Positions 26,235 to 33,485 of a DNA stretch of 64,000 bases are shown here, piece by piece. The stretch lies in the NCBI RefSeq assembly GCF_003352185.1, contig NZ_CP029608.1, positions 2,914,001 to 2,978,000 on the forward strand, given 5' to 3'. Origin of the DNA: Pseudomonas kribbensis (lineage in GTDB: Bacteria; Pseudomonadota; Gammaproteobacteria; Pseudomonadales; Pseudomonadaceae). The notes beneath the pieces are model-generated. The model was not told the DNA's origin. It did no database searches and saw only the letters and a program-made list of their open reading frames with translations. Position 1 is the first letter of the stretch; every line of letters begins with the position of its first letter. Made by a program: the position numbers and the translations under genes.

Positions 26235-29041
26235 AGTGGATGTACTGCTTCACGCCTGCCATCGAATATGCAGGATCCGATCACGACACCGTGCAGAATC
26301 TCAGCGGCGGCATGCTTCGGGTGGCGTTCAGGTTGTCGGTGCCGGCGACCGCAGGCTATCTCGCACTGTTGACCCTCCAGCACATCATTCCACTCTTGTT
26401 CATTTACAGGTTATCGACTCAGATCGGTGCTCAGGGCGCCGTCCGGTTCTCGGTGGCAGAAGGTCTGACGTTGCTGGGGCTGGGGTTCTGTTCGTTCTTC
26501 CTCATCATCGGACAGCTCAATCTCGAGCGCTGGTTCAGCTTGAAGCTCTGCGGCATGTTCGAGCGGCGGTTGTCGGCTTGCGAGCGCCAGGATCTTCCTC
26601 TTGCTTCCATGGAAAGACTGGCCGCGCGGGATCTTGGCATCGTGCTCGACGGGACCGGGGCTTCGCTGGGCCTGTTTGCCATACCGCTGTTTCTGTTGTT
26701 GGCGACTTTGGGGGCATGGGTGGTTTATGGGGCATCCGGGCTCCTTGTCCTTGGTTTCATTGCGGTGTTCATCCCGGTTTCCTATGGCTTGTCGAGGTTG
26801 TCCGACCGCAACTATGAGCGAGTCATGGAGAAGCATGGCGAGCGGATCGAGCAATGCTCCCGGTGGCTGAAAGAAGGGCCATTGCGCAAACAGTTTCCCG
26901 ACCCGCCACTGCTGAATAGCATTCGTACGACGCTGGCCGAAGAGTTGCGCTTGCGAAATCGGGACACCTTGTTGCGTGGTGCCGACAGTTACATCGTTGG
27001 TTTCGGACGCCTGATTCCGTTCGTCCTTTTGGCAGCCTTCGGTATGTCGACCTCGCTCTGGCCCTGGCAAGGCGCCGTGCTATGGCTGGCAATACCCTTG
27101 CTCCACGCAATGCTGGGGTTGCCTCGTGCCTATCTCGGATATCGCGCCGTCGGTCGGTCGCTGAACGAACTGAATCAGTTGTTCACGGAACCTGATTCGA
27201 AGCTCGACGTTTCGTTCGACGAACAGGGTGATGTCCTGTTCGATGAGAACTGGCCGATCTGGCCGTCCTCGCTCCTTGGATTGATTCCCGGCGCCCGGGA
27301 CAGCGATCAACCGCTGATCGCAGAACTGTTGAGCGCATTTCGCCTGATTCCGGAACTGGAACGCGAGGCGCCGTTGGCAATGGCCAGGTTCATTGAAATG
27401 GACGCCGAGAATCTGTCGAACGGGCAACGGTTGCGGCTTCAGATTCTTCGCGGCGTATTTCTCTCCCGTGCTCTGAACCGTGGATTATTGATCGATAACG
27501 ATCTTTCAGCCCTGGACAGTGATTCCCTGTCCAGTGTGACTGAGGCACTGGGGAAGCTGGAAGGAGTAAGGTTCAGTCCGTCGGCCATCCAGGCAATCGG
27601 ATGCAGAAGACCGAATACAGGCAAGAATTACCCGGTAGGTGCGCCGAAACTCGCTGAAGAGATGCCTGTCGGCACCAAACCATTCGATTGGAGGGCATTT
27701 TTGCACGGCGCCATTGCGGGTTGGCTGGCTTTGCTGATTCCCGCTGCCATGATGAGTTATGCCGGTAATGTCACGCTTTCGATGCAGTATTGGGGTGCCG
27801 GCTGGGTGGTGTTCTATATCATCGCGGGCATTGCCATTGGTGTCGGCGCCGGGCTTTTTCTCGAGTCCTCGTTGCGCAATCGGCTGGCTAGAGCGGTTAT
27901 GCGGGGCATGGAAGATGTTCGCGAAGGGGATCCGGTCAACAAGTTGCAGGTGGTCTCCCGTGACGTGACGACCGGCTTCGAGCGAATTGCCTGGTATACA
28001 CACGACATCGTATGGATAGGCGCATTGCTGGCATGCAGCGTGGCGGCCCTCGGCTTTGGTTTTGGCCTGTTTGGCCTGCTGCTGGCTGCGGGGTTCGCCG
28101 TGATGCTGGCGGGGCTTTATCGTCTGTCGATCGGCGAGCTTTACCGCACACGCATGGCGACCGTAGCCGGATTCGATGCATTGCTCGGATCGGCCCGAGC
28201 CAGCCATGTCATTTCAAGCGCACTCGCCTCAAGCCTGTCCGACTTGCCCGGATGGTTGGCGGCCGTGCGGCAAAAGAGTGCCGTTGAAGGTGTGGCTCAC
28301 TTTTACCGGAGTCGCATGCACAGTGTGATCGCCAGAACCGTAACAGCGGCAGGTTGTACGCTGCTGAGCGATCTGGTCATCGTGTTGATGGTCTTTCTAG
28401 GGGCCATTCATCAGACCTCGGAGGCGCACTTCGTGCTGGCGGTGACTGCGCTGTTGCTGGTGCGCTCCGACCTGGCCAACGTTTTTCTTGCCATTACCGG
28501 ATACAAGTCCCAGATCATTTCCGTCGAGCGACTGCTGCATTTCAGCGCGCCAAAAAACAGGGTGCTCCTGCAAGACGACGGCCTTTTCATCCGGGTTGAC
28601 GGGTTTACCGGTCGGCGCATCTATCTTGCGCAGACGCTCATCAAAGGCTCCGTCCAGATACTCAAGGGAGCGTCGGGGGCGGGCAAGAGCGACTACCTGA
28701 AAGGTGTCGGCGCTGTGGTCGATATCACCGGAGCGTCAGCCAGACATGAAACCCTCGGTCATGCATTTCGTACCTGGTACATCGATGCCTGGACGCTCAA
28801 GGAGATCCTCGGGGCAGGTGATTCTGCTGAAGAATTGATGGAATGGCTGAAAACGCTGCCTGGCGATGGCCGGCAACTGGTCTTGTTGGATGAGGCTTTT
28901 CTTCAGTTGTCTTTGCCCGACTGTGTCGCAATGACGGACCGACTCGAGGAGTATTGCGCGGTGTCCGGCAATACGCTGGTACTGGTCGACCATCGTCTCG
29001 AACATGAGCGAAGCATCGATGTAGCGGAGTTCGCCCAGTGA
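26231..29041 (+). CDS. Double-length ABC exporter-like protein with split ATPase motifs
   Basis: 936 residues, two fused ABC-exporter halves (membrane part, then nucleotide-binding part, twice). Half 1 has hydrophobic segments around 34-60, 77-97, 145-190 and 255-300. Its ATPase part lacks a Walker A loop but has the signature ENLSNGQRLRLQILRGVF (LSNGQ at 395-399) and a Walker B LLIDND, with the catalytic Glu replaced by Asn. Half 2 has membrane segments from about 485 to 760, then a complete Walker A GASGAGKS near 813, Walker B LVLLDEAF near 884 and a switch histidine in LVDHRLEH near 920. It has no LSGGQ, and its helical subdomain is very short. One composite ATP site could therefore form from Walker A/B of half 2 and the signature of half 1. 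It probably exports the modified peptide. Confidence 0.85.
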   Translation: MKWMYCFTPAIEYAGSDHDTVQNLSGGMLRVAFRLSVPATAGYLALLTLQHIIPLLFIYRLSTQIGAQGAVRFSVAEGLTLLGLGFCSFFLIIGQLNLERWFSLKLCGMFERRLSACERQDLPLASMERLAARDLGIVLDGTGASLGLFAIPLFLLLATLGAWVVYGASGLLVLGFIAVFIPVSYGLSRLSDRNYERVMEKHGERIEQCSRWLKEGPLRKQFPDPPLLNSIRTTLAEELRLRNRDTLLRGADSYIVGFGRLIPFVLLAAFGMSTSLWPWQGAVLWLAIPLLHAMLGLPRAYLGYRAVGRSLNELNQLFTEPDSKLDVSFDEQGDVLFDENWPIWPSSLLGLIPGARDSDQPLIAELLSAFRLIPELEREAPLAMARFIEMDAENLSNGQRLRLQILRGVFLSRALNRGLLIDNDLSALDSDSLSSVTEALGKLEGVRFSPSAIQAIGCRRPNTGKNYPVGAPKLAEEMPVGTKPFDWRAFLHGAIAGWLALLIPAAMMSYAGNVTLSMQYWGAGWVVFYIIAGIAIGVGAGLFLESSLRNRLARAVMRGMEDVREGDPVNKLQVVSRDVTTGFERIAWYTHDIVWIGALLACSVAALGFGFGLFGLLLAAGFAVMLAGLYRLSIGELYRTRMATVAGFDALLGSARASHVISSALASSLSDLPGWLAAVRQKSAVEGVAHFYRSRMHSVIARTVTAAGCTLLSDLVIVLMVFLGAIHQTSEAHFVLAVTALLLVRSDLANVFLAITGYKSQIISVERLLHFSAPKNRVLLQDDGLFIRVDGFTGRRIYLAQTLIKGSVQILKGASGAGKSDYLKGVGAVVDITGASARHETLGHAFRTWYIDAWTLKEILGAGDSAEELMEWLKTLPGDGRQLVLLDEAFLQLSLPDCVAMTDRLEEYCAVSGNTLVLVDHRLEHERSIDVAEFAQ

Positions 29042-29862
29042 ACGCTCGAATGGAAAACTCACTGGAGTCCAACCCGAAAATCTATCTGGGCGATCGAGGC
29101 TTCCTCAAGCGCTATGGCAGTCTTCATACCCTTGATGAAACCCGGCACTGGTTCAGGAAGGTGGCTCAAGACAGCTGCCTCGGACTGGCCAGTGGTGACT
29201 GGCGAACCGCGATGGAAATCAATCGGACACTGGATCGCAACAGCGGCCGTCATCTCTACCATTCGCGTTTTCTGACCAATGCCCACGAAAAGCTTTCTGG
29301 AAGGCTGCTCGGTGTCAGCGAGTTACAGCGCAATGCTCGTCTATACGGTTGCTCTCGAGAGTTTCGTTTTTCGCCCGACTGGCGCCAGATCAATGAGGAT
29401 ATTGAAATCATCAAACGTTTCAGACCTCGGCGCGTGAGCATCGGTGGGGACTGGCTCGACATGCTGCTTGAGCAGGGACAGAACGCGTTGATCGAGGAGA
29501 TTCTCCAATGCCTGCAGTCCTCCGTCGATGACGTCGAAATCGAATGGCTGATGCTGACTTTCAAACCCTCGCGACAAGCGCTGAGTCTTCTGGATCGATT
29601 CAGGTTCGACGGCGTACTGGCTCCTGTCAATCTTCTGCAACCGGACTGTAATGAGAACCGCGTCTGTCTCGATGAGATCAGGCGACACAGTGCTCTGTAC
29701 GCCCTGCATTGTCTGGCTGGCGGTGTCATTCCCGTTATGCCGGCCATCGATTATGCACTCAACCATATGGGTGCGAGCGCCTGTGTGGTGGGGGCGGGCA
29801 AGTCGAAGCACATCATGGAGTTGATGAGGTGTGAAGCCCTGTATCGGAGAGCCTGCCCGTGA
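29038..29862 (+). CDS. Unknown protein, possible aldo/keto-type TIM barrel
   Basis: 274 residues from GTG at 29038, overlapping the previous stop (GTGA) with GGAG upstream; ATG at 29050 is an alternative. I do not recognise it with certainty. The C terminus (AIDYALNHMGASACVVGAGK, then SKHIMELM) resembles the last strand and helix of aldo/keto reductases, where a G(A/S)-x-(R/K) loop binds NADP phosphate. The centre alternates beta-like and helical stretches (RPRRVSIGGDWLDMLLEQ, VEIEWLMLTFKP, FDGVLAPVNLL). The Tyr/Lys/His catalytic set of the family cannot be placed. There is no CxxxCxxC motif, so it is not a radical SAM enzyme. Confidence 0.6.
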   Translation: MNARMENSLESNPKIYLGDRGFLKRYGSLHTLDETRHWFRKVAQDSCLGLASGDWRTAMEINRTLDRNSGRHLYHSRFLTNAHEKLSGRLLGVSELQRNARLYGCSREFRFSPDWRQINEDIEIIKRFRPRRVSIGGDWLDMLLEQGQNALIEEILQCLQSSVDDVEIEWLMLTFKPSRQALSLLDRFRFDGVLAPVNLLQPDCNENRVCLDEIRRHSALYALHCLAGGVIPVMPAIDYALNHMGASACVVGAGKSKHIMELMRCEALYRRACP

Positions 29863-30416
29863 TCGTGATACTCATGCGCGGTGCCACCCGTCTGGACCCT
29901 GATCTGGTAAGCGATGGATTTCGCGCCGTTGCCGCAGCACACCCGAAGGCATTGTTCATCTCGGGCGACTGTCGCTTTCATGAGCAAGGCTTGCGACTGG
30001 CGGCTGATGCAGGCCTGGAAACCTTCCGGCTGACAGCGCTTTACGACCCGGAGATCATTTTCGGGCCCTGTAAAGCCAACTGGCTGTTGAACGAGCATGC
30101 ACGTTTGAACGGCGGGGACTCATTGGTCGGTACCTATCACAAATTTGCCTGCCAGTTACAAGGGGTGATCGAAGCCTGGCCGGGCAGAACCCTGGTGCTG
30201 TATTTCGATCTGTTGATGCTCGAAATGGCCATGGCGTTTCTCGCCGGTCAGGGGCTTTCCCTGCTCAGAGTTTTTTCGCTGTATCTGGATGAACAGGCGC
30301 TGGCGATTTTTACACGCGCTTCTTTTGGCGAGGGAGGCCAATGGGCGTTGCTGAAATCCAATGTAAAACCGGTGGATGCCTTTTTTGCGAAACCACCGCT
30401 CAGGCTTGTGACCTGA
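29859..30416 (+). CDS. Histidine-phosphatase-like protein lacking the catalytic histidines
   Basis: 185 residues, GTG start overlapping the previous stop (GTGA). The N terminus VIVILMRGATRLDP aligns with the IVLVRHGETxxN start of the histidine phosphatase superfamily, but the nucleophilic His is missing (RHG reads RGA). Near residue 112 GRTLVLYFDLLMLEMAMAFL aligns with the second catalytic strand, where VVSHGG is expected, and that His is missing too. The protein may have lost phosphatase activity and kept a binding role. Alternatively the resemblance is accidental; confidence in the fold is moderate. Confidence 0.5.
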   Translation: MIVILMRGATRLDPDLVSDGFRAVAAAHPKALFISGDCRFHEQGLRLAADAGLETFRLTALYDPEIIFGPCKANWLLNEHARLNGGDSLVGTYHKFACQLQGVIEAWPGRTLVLYFDLLMLEMAMAFLAGQGLSLLRVFSLYLDEQALAIFTRASFGEGGQWALLKSNVKPVDAFFAKPPLRLVT

Positions 30417-30457
30417 GTGTTTTCGATGACGGACGTTTCAATTGACAAGGAGTTTTC

Positions 30458-31072
30458 ATGGATCCCCGAAGAACGGACTATCTGGAAGCTGAAGCACTGT
30501 ACAGCGAACAGTCGCTTCGAATTGGCGAGTCGTATGTGATGCATGAATGGGAGCGTCCTCTCATTCGGCGCATGGTCGATGACCTGGCGCTGACGCATAA
30601 GGACGAAGTGCTGGAAGTCGGCTTCGGCATGGGCATTTCAGCGACCATGATCCAGCAGGCTTTACCTGCCCGTCATACTATCGTCGAGCCTCACCCCACG
30701 GTGCTTCAACGTGCGCGGGAGTGGAAGAGTGGACGCTTGGGCGTTCAACTTGTTCCGGGTTACTGGCAGAGCCTCGAGGGGACGCACAAGCGCTTCAGTG
30801 CCATCTTCTTTGACCCTTTCAGCGATGACATGGGCTCGGTGATCGAAGAGAACCTTGGTTTCATCAAGTTCGCCTCACAATCCCTGCTGAACGACGGCGG
30901 GCGGTTGGCCATGTTCTGTATTCATCCCTGGCTCGACGAACAGTATCAACAGCATATCTTCCGGTTTTATCGACGGGTCGAGATCAGCCCGGTGCACGTC
31001 AAGGTCAGGGAAACCGAAGACCCGACCCTCCAGTCGGAAGGGCGAATGATTTCGGTGATTCTGCACAAATGA
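30458..31072 (+). CDS. SAM methyltransferase of GAMT/RMT2 type
   Basis: 204 residues, AAGGAG upstream. YVMHEWERPLIRRMV followed by VLEVGFGMGISATMIQQ (residues 51-67), TIVEPHPTVLQRAREW (75-89) and FSAIFFDPFSD matches the layout of guanidinoacetate N-methyltransferase and fungal arginine methyltransferase RMT2, which have MERWE...VLEVGFGM...IIE...V.QRLRDW. These methylate a guanidino nitrogen. The candidate precursor peptide ends in a free arginine (Arg51), an obvious possible target. The link is inference. A 41-base gap separates it from the gene before. Confidence 0.8.
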   Translation: MDPRRTDYLEAEALYSEQSLRIGESYVMHEWERPLIRRMVDDLALTHKDEVLEVGFGMGISATMIQQALPARHTIVEPHPTVLQRAREWKSGRLGVQLVPGYWQSLEGTHKRFSAIFFDPFSDDMGSVIEENLGFIKFASQSLLNDGGRLAMFCIHPWLDEQYQQHIFRFYRRVEISPVHVKVRETEDPTLQSEGRMISVILHK

Positions 31073-31126
31073 CCCCGGGTGCCGGGACAAGCCATCGGAC
31101 GAACTTCAATTTTTACAGGTGAAATC

Positions 31127-31570
31127 ATGAAAGCAATTCCAGCGATCTTAAGTATGGCGGGGCTGCTGTGGACCTTCGGTATACATCCGGCACTTGCAGA
31201 GTCCGCGCCTCCCGCCACAGGCGAAAGCAAAGCCATGACCATTGTGTTCGAGCCACCGAAGGGCAAGGAAAAGGAGTTTCTGGAGCAATTCGTCCAGTCC
31301 CAGGCCGCCTACATGAAAACCTATGGGCGCAGCGCCAATTCGGGGGTGAAAGTGATCAACCTGGTACCTACCGAACCGGGTGAGCCGCTGATCCATTTGA
31401 TGATCTATCGGGACATGCATGCGTATGAACGGGCGAAGAAGATCTTCGCTTCCCGTGAATCGCTTTCGGGTTACATAGACGGTCATGTCAAAAACTACGG
31501 TGGCTACGAGATCCCCCGCGAGTATCTGGCCAGCAGCAAGGTATATCTGAGCAACGTGCTGACGGAGTAG
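31127..31570 (+). CDS. Small exported protein, possible dimeric alpha-beta barrel
   Basis: 147 residues from ATG at 31127, with a signal peptide (IPAILSMAGLLWTFGI, cleavage near ALA-ES at residue 23). The mature part starts KAMTIVFEPPKGKEKEFLEQF and goes on with VKVINLVPTEPGEPLIHLMIY and RDMHAYERAKKIF. The alternation of strands and helices recalls dimeric alpha-beta barrels of the ABM/Dabb kind, but no motif makes this certain. It lies 54 bases after the methyltransferase and four before the cytochrome gene, so it should act in the periplasm with the redox pair that follows. Confidence 0.7.
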   Translation: MKAIPAILSMAGLLWTFGIHPALAESAPPATGESKAMTIVFEPPKGKEKEFLEQFVQSQAAYMKTYGRSANSGVKVINLVPTEPGEPLIHLMIYRDMHAYERAKKIFASRESLSGYIDGHVKNYGGYEIPREYLASSKVYLSNVLTE

Positions 31571-31574
31571 GAGC

Positions 31575-32147
31575 ATGCTGAAAACGATCGGCATGTTGCT
31601 TCTCTGCACGGTGCTGATGTCTGCGCCTGTCCTTGCACAGGCGCAGACCGAGCACCTGATGTACAGCAATGGTTGCGTGAATTGTCATGGCCTGCACGGG
31701 GTGCGCACCGGTGGAATGATTCCTTCGATTGCCGGACAGCCTGAGCAATACCTTTATCAGGTCCTGTCCGGTTATCGCGATGGCTCGCTCAAGGGCACGA
31801 TCATGAATCGGGTCATGGAGCGTATGGACGGCGACAGGGTGAAAGCGCTGGCCGAAGGATTCGGTCGCATTGACGTTCGGACCGTACTGGTCGCGCCGGT
31901 ATCGGAGCCAGTGGGTGAGAGGCACTATCTGGAACACTGCGCCGGCTGTCACGATGCTCCAACAGCCGGAGCGCCGTGGGTGCGGGGGCAGAATGTCGAA
32001 TACACGAGGGCGGTCATCGATGACCTTCGAAAGGGACGACGAACGATGTCAGAGGAAATGACCAGGGCGGTCGCGGCGTTGAATGATGCCGAGCTGCAAA
32101 GTGTTCTGACGTATCTGGCTCAATGGACGCTGGAGCGCAGTCACTGA
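31575..32147 (+). CDS. Diheme cytochrome c
   Basis: 190 residues with a signal peptide ending near LAQAQT. Two CxxCH heme sites are present: CVNCH at 34-38 and CAGCH at 122-126. After each site a MIPSIAGQP or APWVRGQN stretch supplies a possible distal ligand, as in class I diheme cytochromes c4 and the small subunit of flavocytochrome c sulfide dehydrogenase. The next gene encodes a flavocytochrome c-type flavoprotein, so this is probably its electron-accepting subunit in the periplasm. Stop and start of the two genes share one base. Confidence 0.9.
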   Translation: MLKTIGMLLLCTVLMSAPVLAQAQTEHLMYSNGCVNCHGLHGVRTGGMIPSIAGQPEQYLYQVLSGYRDGSLKGTIMNRVMERMDGDRVKALAEGFGRIDVRTVLVAPVSEPVGERHYLEHCAGCHDAPTAGAPWVRGQNVEYTRAVIDDLRKGRRTMSEEMTRAVAALNDAELQSVLTYLAQWTLERSH

Positions 32148-33445
32148 TGAATGATCAGAGAAGACGCCTGCTCAAATGGTTGGCGACAGGCGTGGGAGTT
32201 TCAGCGATCAGTGCATTTGCGGGCAATGGCCGAAGCGAGCCGGGACGTCGAACCCGGGTCGTTGTGATTGGTGGCGGGTTTGCCGGAGCCACTTTCGCCC
32301 GTACGTTGCATCAGCTGGATGAGTCGATTCATATCGTTCTTATAGAGCCGAACAGGTTCTATCACTGCTGTCCGCTGGGGGCGGAGTTTCTCGTGGGCAA
32401 GCGCAGCGAGCAATCGTTGATGTTCGACTACGACAAGCTAGCGCGCAGCGGGATCGAGGTGGTGCATGAGCATGCGCTATCGATCAATGCGCAAGCGCGA
32501 CAGGTGTCTACCCGCAGTGGAAGGATTTTCGGCTATGACCGCTGTGTGGTGGCTACCGGAATCGGCTTTCGCCATCACACGATTGCCGGGTATGACGCTG
32601 CTGCCGCAGAAATCTTTCCTCACGCATGGGCCGGAGGCGGGCAATTGCGCTTGCTCGGCCGGCAGCTGGCGGAAATGCGCAACGGCGGAACCGTGCTCAT
32701 AGCGGCACCACCGGATGACTACCGTTGCCCGCCCGGTCCCTACGAGCGGGCGAGCCTGATTGCCGAATACCTGATGAGGCACAAGCCTGCTTCACAGCTG
32801 ATCGTGCTGGATGCCAAGCATCGCTTTGCCAAACAGGCTCAATTCGAACTCGCATGGAAGCGTCTGTACGGTTACGGTTCAGCCGATAGTGTCATCCGCT
32901 GGATCGGTTCCAGAGAGGGCGGAACGGTGCGTGGGGTGGATGTAGCGAAACGGCGGGTGCTGACCGATGGCGGGCCGATGGAGGGGGATGTGATCAATAT
33001 CATTCCCGCCCAGCGTGCGGATGATTTCAGTCACCGCAATGGTCTGGCGGCGGATCATGGCTGGTGCCCCGTTGACACTCAGACACTGGAGTCACTACAG
33101 GTGCCGGGGGTTCATGTCATCGGCGATGCGGCCTATGCCGAACGATTGCCCAAGTCGGCATTTGCCGCCACCTGCCAGGCGCGGGTCTGTGCGTTGGCCA
33201 TTCACCATCAGTTGCACGGGCTGCCACTGCTTGAACCGCGATTCATGAATGTGTGCTACAGCTTGTGTGGTGATGATTACGGGATTTCGGTGTTTCTGGA
33301 TTATCAACGTGATGCCGCCAGCAACATCCTGGAAGTCGAAACGTTGCGCGTGACACCTCTGGAGGCAAGCCGGGAGGACTACCGGCGCGAGGCAATGTCG
33401 GCCTACAGCATGTTCGACAGCATGGTCGAAGAGGCATTTGGCTGA
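32147..33445 (+). CDS. Flavocytochrome c sulfide dehydrogenase-type flavoprotein
   Basis: 432 residues from ATG at 32147, overlapping the cytochrome stop by one base. It has a Tat-type signal (RRRLLKWLATGVGVSAISAF), an FAD-binding VVVIGGGFAGATFAR, and the redox-cysteine motif YRCPPGPYERAS near 192-203. The C-terminal flavin-binding signature NVCYSLCGDDYGISVF near 370 carries the second cysteine. These are the diagnostic blocks of FccB/SoxF, which oxidise sulfide and pass electrons to a cytochrome c. With both cysteines kept it should perform disulfide-flavin chemistry on sulfide, a persulfide or a thiol. As it sits at the end of a peptide operon, the substrate may be the peptide cysteine or released sulfur. 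Confidence 0.88.
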   Translation: MNDQRRRLLKWLATGVGVSAISAFAGNGRSEPGRRTRVVVIGGGFAGATFARTLHQLDESIHIVLIEPNRFYHCCPLGAEFLVGKRSEQSLMFDYDKLARSGIEVVHEHALSINAQARQVSTRSGRIFGYDRCVVATGIGFRHHTIAGYDAAAAEIFPHAWAGGGQLRLLGRQLAEMRNGGTVLIAAPPDDYRCPPGPYERASLIAEYLMRHKPASQLIVLDAKHRFAKQAQFELAWKRLYGYGSADSVIRWIGSREGGTVRGVDVAKRRVLTDGGPMEGDVINIIPAQRADDFSHRNGLAADHGWCPVDTQTLESLQVPGVHVIGDAAYAERLPKSAFAATCQARVCALAIHHQLHGLPLLEPRFMNVCYSLCGDDYGISVFLDYQRDAASNILEVETLRVTPLEASREDYRREAMSAYSMFDSMVEEAFG

Positions 33446-33451
33446 TGGGGT

Positions 33452-33478
33452 GACGAGGGAGTTTGTCCCTCGTCTTCT
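33452..33478. terminator. Bidirectional terminator
   Basis: GACGAGGGA (33452-33460) and TCCCTCGTC (33466-33474) form a perfect 9-base stem with a 5-base loop, followed by TTCT. It lies between the converging flavoprotein and chemoreceptor genes. Confidence 0.85.
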
Positions 33479-33485
33479 ATACGGC

